34,517 bases of DNA from Bacteroidales bacterium (lineage in GTDB: Bacteria; Bacteroidota; Bacteroidia; Bacteroidales; Muribaculaceae), in contig JAAVFK010000003.1 in NCBI GenBank assembly GCA_014800785.1, positions 1-34,517 of the forward strand. The letters are read 5' to 3'. Positions within the stretch are counted from its first letter, which is position 1. Each line of letters begins with the position of its first letter. The position numbers were made by a program, and so were the translations under genes. The notes beneath the pieces were generated by a model. It was not told the DNA's origin. It worked only from the letters and a program-made list of their open reading frames with translations, and ran no database searches. Shown one piece after another: positions 16,251 through 25,189 of the stretch.

Positions 16251-17756
16251 CTACAGAATCTTGACCCAGGGGTCCGTGGGGGTGACGACTATCATCCGGT
16301 AATCACCCGGGCCGCGGAGCGACTTATGGAAGTCATACGGGCGTTCGAATTTCCGCCCGAAGCGTTTGACGCGAAGCTTGATCGTATCACCCTGATGACC
16401 GACAATCACATAGTGGCCCGGTGCATAACTCCATACCGAATCTCTCCATACCATCCCCTTCACGCCGTAGGGAATTATGGTCATCGGGCGTTGTTTCGGA
16501 TAGCGGTGACGCAGATATTTCATCATCGAGTGATGCGGATCGTTGTCATAGAGCCCGACGACTTCTTCATATATTTTTGCCTCGCGGGTGAAGCCCTCGT
16601 CGGTTGCTCGGCGACGGTCGAAATATACACGCCCATCGGGTGTCTCGGAATACAGCCGTTCGATCTCTTCAAATTGGCGCCGGGCATCAAGCGCGAGAGT
16701 GTATTGCCATGCGTAGAGTCCGATAACCGTGGCTGTACAGATGACTGACATTGTCCTCCCGAACGAGTGATCGGGGAGAAGACGGAGAGTCAGGACAGCG
16801 GCACACATCTCGACACCGAACAGCTGCCGGTTGCCGAAGACTCCGAGTGTGAGGTTGAACACGAGAAGAAGTCCCATCGCAGTGGCCCAAAGAGACTGAG
16901 AGAAGAGGAACGAGCGGAGATTCAACCTGCGCTTGATTACCTTCCAGGCGGTCACTCCGATGAAGATGTATAAAAGGCGGAATGAGAGAAGTGCATACAA
17001 CCATCCCGGAGGAGAAATCATCGCCAATGAAGGGGCGGATGCGCCTACGGCGCCGGCGCGGCTGAGAGTCGAAGGTGCCAGACAGACGCTTGCGGTGCCT
17101 ATGATATAAGCCATGGCCATGACTTGCTGTCTTGAGTCAAGGCGTTTCACCGGGTGATGCAGCCACAGACTAAACAGCATAACCCCGAGTGCCCCTCCGA
17201 TCCCGACAGAGTACGCTTCCTGCCAGTTGCCGGCTATCAGTCCGAGAAGGCACATACCGATGACAGCAATTGCGCTGCGTGAACGCCCCGAGAGGAAAAG
17301 ACCGACCCAAAGGAGATTGATCCCGAGTCCCCATATATATCCTATCTGGCAGGTCGGCATCATCTTTGTCAGAAAACCGAAGAGGAGCATGAAGGTGGCG
17401 GTCAGGACACGATTGATCCCGGGCTTGCGTGCGCCCCCGACACGGAGGATCAGGAGAACCACGCCGGGATAGACCAGAGAGTTGGCTATGGCGAAAGCTT
17501 TCTGTCCCAACACCCCGTTGAAAAGCTGAACGAGGGCGTGGGCAACGAACCGGCCGTTCACATGAAGATAGTGGGTCCATTGGGAATCAAAGAACTCCTT
17601 CGGAGAACGGATCCAACCCCAAGACTGCCAGATGGCACCTTGCATTCTGAACATATAATCCAGATCGTCACCGAGCCAGCACACCCTATCGCTCAGCCAC
17701 CAGATTGCGACGGCGAGCAACATCAATATCAGTGCAACGGGAGCATATCGTTTCAT
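16251..17756 (-). CDS. DUF6056-type polytopic membrane protein
   Basis: A 501-residue membrane protein. One hydrophobic segment sits at the N-terminus (YAPVALILMLLAVAIWWLS) and is followed by an acidic loop GDDLDYMF and the phrase HVNGRFVAHALVQLF. About nine more hydrophobic segments follow, and then a soluble C-terminal domain from about residue 360. The early Asp-Asp pair in the first periplasmic loop recalls GT-C glycosyltransferases, which bind lipid-phosphate sugars there, and DUF6056 proteins of Bacteroidetes share this layout. A sugar- or phospho-group transfer to surface glycans is possible but not proven. It lies alone, converging on the OPT gene. Its promoter appears to lie within the terminator of the next gene. 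Confidence 0.7.
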   Translation of the reverse strand: MKRYAPVALILMLLAVAIWWLSDRVCWLGDDLDYMFRMQGAIWQSWGWIRSPKEFFDSQWTHYLHVNGRFVAHALVQLFNGVLGQKAFAIANSLVYPGVVLLILRVGGARKPGINRVLTATFMLLFGFLTKMMPTCQIGYIWGLGINLLWVGLFLSGRSRSAIAVIGMCLLGLIAGNWQEAYSVGIGGALGVMLFSLWLHHPVKRLDSRQQVMAMAYIIGTASVCLAPSTLSRAGAVGASAPSLAMISPPGWLYALLSFRLLYIFIGVTAWKVIKRRLNLRSFLFSQSLWATAMGLLLVFNLTLGVFGNRQLFGVEMCAAVLTLRLLPDHSFGRTMSVICTATVIGLYAWQYTLALDARRQFEEIERLYSETPDGRVYFDRRRATDEGFTREAKIYEEVVGLYDNDPHHSMMKYLRHRYPKQRPMTIIPYGVKGMVWRDSVWSYAPGHYVIVGHQGDTIKLRVKRFGRKFERPYDFHKSLRGPGDYRMIVVTPTDPWVKIL

Positions 17757-17764
17757 TTGAAACG

Positions 17765-17794
17765 TAAAGTTACTTAAAAAGCCCGAACCTGCAA
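17765..17794 (-). promoter_or_regulatory. Promoter candidate overlapping a terminator, near-leaderless
   Basis: On the minus strand TTG (17794-17792) is followed after 19 nt by TAACTTTA (17772-17765), one mismatch from TAnnTTTG. Only 8 nt separate the element from the ATG at 17756, so the transcript would have almost no leader. The -33 element and spacer overlap the hairpin 17777-17809. Confidence 0.4.
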
Positions 17795-17809
17795 AAGGTT
17801 CGGGCTTTT
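17777..17809 (-). terminator. Intrinsic terminator of the 1035-residue secreted protein gene
   Basis: AAAAGCCCGAACC (17777-17789) pairs perfectly with GGTTCGGGCTTTT (17797-17809) across a 7-nt loop. On the minus strand the arm ends in five T. It lies 55 nt after the stop codon. Confidence 0.88.
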
Positions 17810-17864
17810 CAGTCTACATATAATGCGGCTTCTTAATAGCCGTAGTTGAGTCGTGTCGAATCTG

Positions 17865-20800
17865 TTATTTGCGGATGACAACCTTGCGGCCGTTGATGAC
17901 ATAGATTCCTGCTTCGAGGGTCTTGAGGTCATCTGCGGTGCCGTCCGATACGAGCTGACGTCCGTCAAGTGAGAAGACATTCACGCTTTCAGCGTCTCCG
18001 AAAAGTGCGTCAATGCCAACCTGGCCGATAGCATAGGTCAGAGTGATCTGAGGATAAGCGTCGCCTTCGGCCGACTGGAAGTAACCCTCCGGATATACAA
18101 TCTCGTAAGTTGCGATTTCGGTGTACTTCTGAGGAAGTGTCTGGATGTATTCCACGATAGGATCGAAGAAATCATCGGGCCAGACAGCTTCGGCATCATT
18201 CAGTCTGATGGGTGCTTCGCCGTTGATGATAAGGCTCGGAGCACCGTTTCCGAGAGCTGTGTCTTCCGTAAACGTGATGGTGATTGTCTCGAGTTCTTCA
18301 ACTTTGCCTTCTGCGGGAACAACAGTATACTCAACAGGAGCGGCTTCGCCCTTGATTCCGTAGGTCATCACGCGAACCGCATTGACAGATGTATCGAACT
18401 GGCTGCCGAACGTGAAGAAACCTTGGGGGATATTGAGCGAATAAGAACCGGGGTCGGTGATGGGCGAGGGGAGAGAGAAGGTGTAGTATGAACGATAGTA
18501 GCGGTCATCACCCTCCTCGACACCTGCGGGAATATTGTCGGTCATCTGGGCATAATGAACCTCCATGTCGTTGTTAGAGAAGGTATAGATCTCTCTCATG
18601 TTGGTGCGGTCATAGAGGACGATGAAGGCATCATCGATATAGGTCAGACCGGTCTGCTTACCTTCCATTCCGATGGTGAATGTCTCAAGGCTTGATACAT
18701 ATTCATCAGAGGGGAGAACATAGAAATCATCGGTCGTGCCTGCGCCGGCAACCGGGAAGTGGAGTGAAAGGTAGTTGTTTTCCTCTTCTCCCGTGTTTCC
18801 TTCAACGAGTTTTCCATCTTCGTCGACAGCAACGATCGCGAGATCGACAGCATCCGCGCCGTAGCTTGCGATGTAACTGTCGGGGATGGTCACGATCCAG
18901 GTATTGGAGTATCCGGAGTTTTCATCACCCTCCTCAATCACAGGCTTGATGCTTGAGAAGGGAACGGTCATACCCTGACCATAGACGATGTGGGACGTTT
19001 CGTCAGAGATCTGTACGAGACCGCTATATGTGAGAGTGAACTCGGTCTGAGTAGGTTCGATTTCGGTTCCGTCGGCTGGTGTCGAACCCTCGAATGTAAT
19101 GTTGCTGAAGGTGAATGCGGGTGTAGATCCCTTGAAGACATAATATTCGACTCCGAGGGGAGCTGCGCCATAGTTGGCATCCATCTCGGAAGCCCAGGCA
19201 GTGAACACGAAACGGTATTCATGGCCGAGGACCATCTTGATGGGCATCGTCAGGGTCTGGGTATAGACGATGTCGAAGCCGTCATCTTCCTTATTGAGCC
19301 ATACCGGAGATTTGATAGTGCTGATATTATCTCCGTCAACCTCTTGGATGGCATATTCCATATAGAGATTGGGATACTCCGAAGATACGTTAGGAATTAC
19401 GAGTATTTCAGTTCCCTCCTGAAGTTCAGAGAGTACGCGGTCGGTGATCAGCTGATGGTTCGGATCATAGAATTCGAAGACAGTAATGGTGAAACCGTCA
19501 TATACGGCGCGTACGTCGAGGGTATGGTCCTCGCCGTCGGTCGAAGTCAGGTTGTCGAGAGTTACGATGACCTTGCCGGAGCCTTTCTGAGCCTCGGCCG
19601 GAACGGGAATCTTGAGATCCCAGTTGTTGTTGTTCTTCGAGGTCACGGTAACATCCGATTTCGGAACGATCACGGTCTGGTACACACCGCTTCCGGGCTG
19701 ACCGGTCTCGATTTCGAACTTGACGCCTGAGAAATCGATCTTGTCGTAGTCATAGAGATTGATGGTGATATCAGACTGACCTTTAAGCGTTGTGCCTGCT
19801 TCGGGTGTGAAAACCGCGTTGAGCTGGGCGGGATCGAGATAGATGTATGTCGGAACTATTTCAAATGAACCTACGGTGCCCTGGCCGACGCTTGCGATGG
19901 GATTGCCGTCTGCATCCCATGCTGTGATCTTGATCACGAGGTTATTATAGTTTGTGCCCGAAGAAACCATATCGGTCGGGCGACGCTGTTTGCCCGCGAA
20001 GTCAACCTTAACGACGTTTCCGTCGATTGTCACTTTCGCAGGGCTTGAGGGATTCTGAGAAGATCCTTCTTCTACATAGCCATTGCCATCGGAGTTTTCA
20101 AAATCTCCGAACGTGATCATATAATCTGCGCGGGAGATATTGCCCGAGTAGTTCGCAGTCAGAACTGCCGAAGGATCACCAGGTGTCCAGTAGGAGTAGA
20201 AAGGATTGGCGCCCGAGTAGTTGCGCAACGAGACGGTCTTTTGGGGAGCCTTGAATTTGAGGACGAGATCTTCTCCGCCGTTATAGTAGACGCCTGAAGC
20301 ATTCTGAATACCGCTGATAGTCATGGTCAGACCTTCGCCACCCTGAAGCGCGCCGGTATTGAACCAGTTCTGGAGCTGCGTGAGGTAGGGAACAGCAAGA
20401 GTTGTCGAGTTGATCGCGCCGGTATTGATAACGGTCGTATTGGAAGTTCCGTCGATTGAGAGAGTGACCGTCCCGGCGTGAACAGGCTGGTTGAAGTAGA
20501 TATCAACTTCGCCCAGACCGTCGGTCATACTCAGCGTTGAACCCGGTTGTACGGTATATCCGGTGACTGCGATAGGCTGATTTTCACTGACGGTGAAGGT
20601 CAGTCCGGCAATCTGGAATCTTGCGTTGAAATCTGAACAATAGAAGTAGACCGGTACGTCTTTGGTTACGTCAAGACTGTAGGTACCCCCTTCGGTAAAG
20701 TTCAGCCACTCGCCCGTGATCATATTTGAGTGGGAGGCGTCCGAATAGGCATGGAACCCGTTTCCGCAGTTATAAATGATCTGGCCGGTCGTGCTCGGAT

Positions 20801-20972
20801 AGAAGACGCCGGACATCTCCTGGCTGAGCAGGGAGTACTCGGTGTTGGCCAAAATGGTTCCTCCATTGGGGAACGCTTCAGCGGCCGATGCGATGGAGGC
20901 TGACACACAGACAGCCGCGGCTGTAAGCGCGGTCTTGTGCCAGAATCCGGAAATGTAGTTTTCTTGCATCAT
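17865..20972 (-). CDS. Large secreted Ig-like repeat protein with sorting tail
   Basis: A 1035-residue exported protein. The N-terminus (MMQENYISGFWHKTALTAAA onward) has a signal peptide ending near residue 32 at ASAAEA. Two adjacent ATGs are equally possible starts. The mature chain is mostly beta-rich. Ig-like units of the SbsA type can be seen at about 130-240 (STLSMTDGLGEVDIYFNQPV), about 620-720 (SNITFEGSTPADGTEIEP), about 745-870 (SLETFTIGMEG) and about 880-985 (VVPAEGKVEELETITITF). The last is close to units in the 533-residue protein. The tail reads VFSLDGRQLV, then LEAGIYVINGRKVV, a sorting signal. No enzyme motif was seen. It lies 66 nt downstream of the 1267-residue gene and may be co-transcribed with it. 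Confidence 0.82.
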   Translation of the reverse strand: MMQENYISGFWHKTALTAAAVCVSASIASAAEAFPNGGTILANTEYSLLSQEMSGVFYPSTTGQIIYNCGNGFHAYSDASHSNMITGEWLNFTEGGTYSLDVTKDVPVYFYCSDFNARFQIAGLTFTVSENQPIAVTGYTVQPGSTLSMTDGLGEVDIYFNQPVHAGTVTLSIDGTSNTTVINTGAINSTTLAVPYLTQLQNWFNTGALQGGEGLTMTISGIQNASGVYYNGGEDLVLKFKAPQKTVSLRNYSGANPFYSYWTPGDPSAVLTANYSGNISRADYMITFGDFENSDGNGYVEEGSSQNPSSPAKVTIDGNVVKVDFAGKQRRPTDMVSSGTNYNNLVIKITAWDADGNPIASVGQGTVGSFEIVPTYIYLDPAQLNAVFTPEAGTTLKGQSDITINLYDYDKIDFSGVKFEIETGQPGSGVYQTVIVPKSDVTVTSKNNNNWDLKIPVPAEAQKGSGKVIVTLDNLTSTDGEDHTLDVRAVYDGFTITVFEFYDPNHQLITDRVLSELQEGTEILVIPNVSSEYPNLYMEYAIQEVDGDNISTIKSPVWLNKEDDGFDIVYTQTLTMPIKMVLGHEYRFVFTAWASEMDANYGAAPLGVEYYVFKGSTPAFTFSNITFEGSTPADGTEIEPTQTEFTLTYSGLVQISDETSHIVYGQGMTVPFSSIKPVIEEGDENSGYSNTWIVTIPDSYIASYGADAVDLAIVAVDEDGKLVEGNTGEEENNYLSLHFPVAGAGTTDDFYVLPSDEYVSSLETFTIGMEGKQTGLTYIDDAFIVLYDRTNMREIYTFSNNDMEVHYAQMTDNIPAGVEEGDDRYYRSYYTFSLPSPITDPGSYSLNIPQGFFTFGSQFDTSVNAVRVMTYGIKGEAAPVEYTVVPAEGKVEELETITITFTEDTALGNGAPSLIINGEAPIRLNDAEAVWPDDFFDPIVEYIQTLPQKYTEIATYEIVYPEGYFQSAEGDAYPQITLTYAIGQVGIDALFGDAESVNVFSLDGRQLVSDGTADDLKTLEAGIYVINGRKVVIRK

Positions 20973-20993
20973 AATGTAATGTTTGAAAATGAC

Positions 20994-21027
20994 GTTCAGG
21001 ACGTACCGATGGCGGCACGCCCTGAAC
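20994..21027 (-). other. Hairpin between the two largest secreted protein genes
   Basis: GTTCAGG (20994-21000) pairs with CCTGAAC (21021-21027), with a short inner CGT/ACG pairing, in the 66-nt gap between the 1267- and 1035-residue genes. No T-run follows on the minus strand, so it may be an RNA-processing or partial-termination site rather than a full terminator. Confidence 0.4.
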
Positions 21028-21038
21028 TTATATGAAAT

Positions 21039-24000
21039 TTATCGCATGATGAATTTACGTACCTGGGTGCCCTCGGCGCTTGTCACGCGGACAATCACCA
21101 TTCCTGCGGGAACCTCGAGTACGGCGGAACCGTTGGACTCTGCGCGCGCTGTGAGGGTGCCGTCGAGGGTATAGGCTTCGGCAGTGAAGTCGCCATTCAC
21201 GCCTGAGATAACGATCGAACCGTTCTCAGCCTTAATTGTGGCGATGTCGCCGTCCACGGTGTTCACACCGAGATTGGTGTGGACCATCGGGGAAACGGTG
21301 GCGTTGATCACCTTACCGGTAGCAGTGTTGATGGCCATAAGCACCATCTTGCAGTTCTCGATCTTCATGTCGCTGACATCGGGGAGCTTGCCGAAGACGC
21401 GGGCCGTGTAGGTCTCGTCGGCTTTGAGTTCGCCGGGGATGAGGCCGAGCGAGCCGTAGTAGGTCTCGCCATAGGCAGCACGGGCGATGTCGTTGAACTC
21501 GGCGATCACGAGGTTCTTCGCATAAGAGCCTCCTGCGCTCCAGGGGAGCAGGTCGTCGTCATTGACATTATAGAGGTTATTCTCCTGGGGGAGAGTCACG
21601 TTGTCTTCGAGAAGAACCGAGAAGACACCGATAGACTGACCCTTGAGGTCGATGGCCGAACGGATCTGGAAGTCGGAGATAGTCTCGTTCTCGTCATTGT
21701 ACATACCCGCACCGGAAACCTCGAGAAGGGGAGTGATCTGCATTTCGTCGCCGGCGACGTCGAACCATACATCGCTGTCCTCGACACCTGCGCCGAGATT
21801 GCGTCCGGAGAAGCGGTAGTCACCGTCGACGCTGATCATCGGCATCGAGATGGGACCGCGGTTGAGACGGCCCGAAGGAGCGGCGTTCATGCCGAGGAAG
21901 CTACCGTAGCCCTCAACGGTGGAACCTGTCGGGTCACCGCTGTAGGTGCGGACAACAACCGGGATGATGGCCTCGCCGAAGGTCTTTTCAAGATTGTTCA
22001 TCGCGGCGAAGCCGAGAGGACAGTTAGCGCAGTTGCGTCCGGAATACTCCTCGACAACGATGTGTTTCTTCGGAGTGAAGGTCAGATTGTATACGGCTCC
22101 GAGGACGTTGCCGGTCTCGACTGTTCCGTTCTTGGCGTTGAGGCTGACCTGTAGAGTGTAGTCGTTGACCTGACCCTTCTTGAGGGGGAGCGGTTTGGTG
22201 AACTTCACGCGGACGACGTCGTTTTCGACGAGGTTCTGGTCTTTGAGGTTGAACGAGTCGATCTGCTTATTGTCCGAGTCGAGAAGGATTGCATCGAGGG
22301 CGACGAACTCTGTCAGAGCAGAACCGATGGTGACCACGGGTTCGATGATGATCGACTCCTTGTTCTCGACATAGGTATCGTGGGTGAAGGAGGTGAAGAA
22401 GGAGAGGTCATGTTCGACGCAGACATTGTCTACGAATATGGCGCTCTGGTTCTCGTTGTCGTTACAGAATGCGATGTAGATGTTCTTCTGCGCATATTTC
22501 TCGAGATCATAGGTATATTCGGTCCATTCGCCCGCGAGCCCTTCCTGGGTCGCACCCGGATCGAGAGTGATGTCGGCGATGAGGTCTCCCTCTTTTTTGA
22601 AGCGCTCGATATACTCCTTGTCGGCATACTGATAGATATCGTCGGTCACGAGGATATAGATCTTCAGATGATCCTCTTTGGACTTCAGATATGACTGGGC
22701 CTCCAAGCGGAGGAAACAGTTTGCGTCGGGGATGTAGAGCTGGGTCGAGGTGAACCAGTCGTCGGACTTGCCGGGACGCTCATACATTGAATGTGAGCCG
22801 ATACACCAGTCGCTTGAGTTCTCGTCACCACGGAGGAAGAGCCAGGGAGTAGTGTCTGCGGTGAAGCCCCAGTTGAAGGGGACGTCGCCCGGTTCGTTGT
22901 GGTCGCCTTCGTAGAAGAGCATACCGTCATAGCCGCCGTCGCCGAAAGTCTCGCGCCAGATATAGCGGTCGTCGGGATTCTGCTCGGGGGTATAAGAACC
23001 GGTGTAGTGGAGAGTGATAGCCTCGTTGCCACCCTGACCGGAAAGGTCGGTGATCGAGTTCTCAGGGATCTCGATGGTATAGTCATAGCCCTCGAAGAAG
23101 TGCTGTGCTACGGAGGGATAGACAATCACGTTATTGCCGGTTGCCTGAAGAAGTACACTCGAGACGGGAACATCCGAGCCTGAGCGGTAGAGCTGTGCGA
23201 GAACGGACTCGTTGATGGCGACGTCGGCGTCAAACGAAAGGGTCACGGGAGAGGTTGAGAGCGAGAACTCAGCCATAACGGTGTTGTCCGGAGGGGTGAC
23301 GTTGGTCAGAGCTATGCGTCCTTCGCGACGTCCGTTATAAGTGATCTTGATCTCGGGTGCCTTCATATTGGAGTCTCCGTTCATGATGACGAAACCTTCC
23401 GGAAGAGTGATGGTGTATGTCTTTCCACTTTCGAGCATAGTCGGACGGAAGTTGAACGAGAGACGGGTGTCTTCAGCCACGCTTACGTTCTGGGCCTGAG
23501 CGACAGCCGTTCCGTCTTCGTCAAGGAGACGGATCTGGCGAGCTGAGCCTGTGATACCGATCGGGCGGTCAAATGCGACGGTCACGAGCGAGAGTTCGGA
23601 GAAAGTCGAACCGGAGGCCGGTGTCACACGATAGTCTCTGAGAAGGTTGACACGGTCGCATGCTTCTGAAATGGACTCGGGGAAGGTCACGAGATAGCAG
23701 TCGTGTTTGTTGGCGGTTGCCATCACGAGCCATGTGCGGCCGTCGTTCGAAGCGAAGAAGGGTGTGCCGGTGACGATACCAACGCCGTCGGTCTCCTGCT
23801 CGAGATTGACATCATATGCCTGACGATAGACATCGCTCATGGGATAGAAGTAGTTTCCGTGACGCACGATCATCTCTCGCGCAGGATTTAAAGCAGGCTG
23901 GCAGGCGAGCACGACTCCGTCGTTGAGAACTACGGTTGAAAGGACATCTGAGTCCGCCTCTCCGCCATAGACGGTCATTTTATGAGAGTCGATGTCATAG

Positions 24001-24842
24001 AGGAAACTGTAGTCGGCAGTGTTGTCGTAATCACCCATATCCTGGATAGTATGGGTGGTGCCGGTTATATACTTGCCGTTGTTGCTCATGACAGGCTCCG
24101 ATGCTCCTACAAAACCGGAGGAATCGGCTCCGAGCGAACCGTTTGACTTGTACTCAAGACCGAGAGGATAGACCTTGTCTTCCGTGCGGTCATAGAGAGC
24201 GGACCAGCCTCCTGCCTGATACCATGAAATTTCAAAGATGAGCCAGCGCCCGTCAGGTGAAACGGAGCTGATTCTTGATGCGTGGGAGTCGTCACCGTTA
24301 GTGTCGAGATAGGGGGCGTTTGAGCCGAGAGTTACGGTCTCACCCTTTTCAAGGTCCCACATCGTTCCATAAAAGTTACCCCACTCGTCGTTAGTCGGTT
24401 GGGAGATGCCGACGGCATATTTTCCGTCGGGAGTCACTTTTAGCACCTGTCCAACGGTCCATCCTTTTCCAAGGCCGGGCAGAGTGGTCCAGGTTCTGGT
24501 CTGTGTGTTGTAGTAGGCCGGAGAGCCTTCGGAACTTCCTACGACGATCTTGCCGTCATCAGTCACGTCGTTAAACCTGCAGGTGTAGGTTTTGGGCTCA
24601 ACTCTGACCTGAGTCCTTTTGTCGATGTCGTAAATGACGGCAGCCACAGGATCGGTAGATCCGTCCGTGCTTGGAGCGACGTTTGCTACGCCCCACTTGC
24701 CGTTATCAGACATGCCGGTCCACATCGGCGTTCCCTCGTCGCCCGGAACCCAGAAAGTGGGTTTGTCCGCAGCAGACATGGTGAACACAGCGCAGGCCAT
24801 AGCTCCCGAGAGGAGCACAGTCTTGAAGAAGCTTTGGTTCAT
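21039..24842 (-). CDS. Giant composite secreted protein: propeller, Ig-like, anchor-J and Omp28 modules
   Basis: A 1267-residue exported protein with signal peptide at about 1-25. Propeller-like repeats fill about 30-390 (MSDNGKWGVANV, TDDGKIVVGSSEG, TPDGKYAVGIS, SPDGRWLIFE, SNNGKYITGT). Two SbsA-type Ig-like domains follow at about 405-500 and 515-615. A choice-of-anchor J jelly-roll lies at about 625-812 (WRETFGDGGYDG, GKSDDWFTSTQLYI, SAIFVDNVCVE). An Omp28-related thioredoxin-like domain starts near 925, with EEYSGRNCANCPLGF placing the cysteines at 938 and 941. The C-terminal ~75 residues form a sorting tail. Every module also occurs alone in one of the four nearby secreted proteins, so this gene looks like a fusion or the parent of the set. 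Function is unknown; a cell-surface adhesion or binding role is the usual guess for these domains. Confidence 0.85.
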   Translation of the reverse strand: MNQSFFKTVLLSGAMACAVFTMSAADKPTFWVPGDEGTPMWTGMSDNGKWGVANVAPSTDGSTDPVAAVIYDIDKRTQVRVEPKTYTCRFNDVTDDGKIVVGSSEGSPAYYNTQTRTWTTLPGLGKGWTVGQVLKVTPDGKYAVGISQPTNDEWGNFYGTMWDLEKGETVTLGSNAPYLDTNGDDSHASRISSVSPDGRWLIFEISWYQAGGWSALYDRTEDKVYPLGLEYKSNGSLGADSSGFVGASEPVMSNNGKYITGTTHTIQDMGDYDNTADYSFLYDIDSHKMTVYGGEADSDVLSTVVLNDGVVLACQPALNPAREMIVRHGNYFYPMSDVYRQAYDVNLEQETDGVGIVTGTPFFASNDGRTWLVMATANKHDCYLVTFPESISEACDRVNLLRDYRVTPASGSTFSELSLVTVAFDRPIGITGSARQIRLLDEDGTAVAQAQNVSVAEDTRLSFNFRPTMLESGKTYTITLPEGFVIMNGDSNMKAPEIKITYNGRREGRIALTNVTPPDNTVMAEFSLSTSPVTLSFDADVAINESVLAQLYRSGSDVPVSSVLLQATGNNVIVYPSVAQHFFEGYDYTIEIPENSITDLSGQGGNEAITLHYTGSYTPEQNPDDRYIWRETFGDGGYDGMLFYEGDHNEPGDVPFNWGFTADTTPWLFLRGDENSSDWCIGSHSMYERPGKSDDWFTSTQLYIPDANCFLRLEAQSYLKSKEDHLKIYILVTDDIYQYADKEYIERFKKEGDLIADITLDPGATQEGLAGEWTEYTYDLEKYAQKNIYIAFCNDNENQSAIFVDNVCVEHDLSFFTSFTHDTYVENKESIIIEPVVTIGSALTEFVALDAILLDSDNKQIDSFNLKDQNLVENDVVRVKFTKPLPLKKGQVNDYTLQVSLNAKNGTVETGNVLGAVYNLTFTPKKHIVVEEYSGRNCANCPLGFAAMNNLEKTFGEAIIPVVVRTYSGDPTGSTVEGYGSFLGMNAAPSGRLNRGPISMPMISVDGDYRFSGRNLGAGVEDSDVWFDVAGDEMQITPLLEVSGAGMYNDENETISDFQIRSAIDLKGQSIGVFSVLLEDNVTLPQENNLYNVNDDDLLPWSAGGSYAKNLVIAEFNDIARAAYGETYYGSLGLIPGELKADETYTARVFGKLPDVSDMKIENCKMVLMAINTATGKVINATVSPMVHTNLGVNTVDGDIATIKAENGSIVISGVNGDFTAEAYTLDGTLTARAESNGSAVLEVPAGMVIVRVTSAEGTQVRKFIMR

Positions 24843-24995
24843 CGATTTGAAATTTATGTTATGATTTATTTGTGTCTTTGAAATTTGAGTCTAAGGTCTC
24901 GGGCGGCTTCTGTATCCAATGTGTGTCGGGCGTCCTTTGTCCTTGAATCTGAAATTAGAGGCTAATTTGCGGGTTTTACCCAATTAATCAACGTG

Positions 24996-25026
24996 CGAAA
25001 TTAGTGATAACTTGTATGAATTGCAA
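24996..25026 (-). promoter_or_regulatory. Promoter candidate of the 1267-residue protein gene
   Basis: On the minus strand TTG (25026-25024) is followed after 20 nt by TAATTTCG (25003-24996), one mismatch from TAnnTTTG. The predicted leader is about 150 nt, long enough to hold regulation, though no structure was recognised in it. Confidence 0.5.
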
Positions 25027-25108
25027 TATTTTAAGTTTTTTTTTGAACATACGGAAACGGGCGGGGGACGGAAATTGGGCTTTCGCGGGACGTTTTATGT
25101 TATAAAAC

Positions 25109-25152
25109 ATCTGTCCCCGGTTTGGTGGATGACCAACAAACCGGGGACAGAT
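25109..25152 (-). terminator. Terminator of the fabD-asd operon
   Basis: ATCTGTCCCCGGTTTG (25109-25124) pairs perfectly with CAAACCGGGGACAGAT (25137-25152). The 12-nt interior can pair further. On the minus strand the arm is followed by GTTTTATAAC. It begins 37 nt after the asd stop codon. Confidence 0.85.
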
Positions 25153-25189
25153 AGTATAAGATAGATGGTATAAGTATGTATGGACGGGC

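Larger units (their letters stand above)
24843..25189. other. Intergenic region with a promoter and a terminator
   Basis: This is 347 nt without a gene. It holds the promoter of the 1267-residue gene (24996-25026), an imperfect A/T-rich inverted repeat near 25091-25110, and the asd terminator (25109-25152). Nothing else was recognised. Confidence 0.6.

Noticed and set aside
21279-22154. Long plus-strand open frame antisense to the 1267-residue gene
   Set aside because: The composition (Val, Asp and Gly rich with no hydrophobic core or motif) is that of a shadow of codon-biased minus-strand coding.
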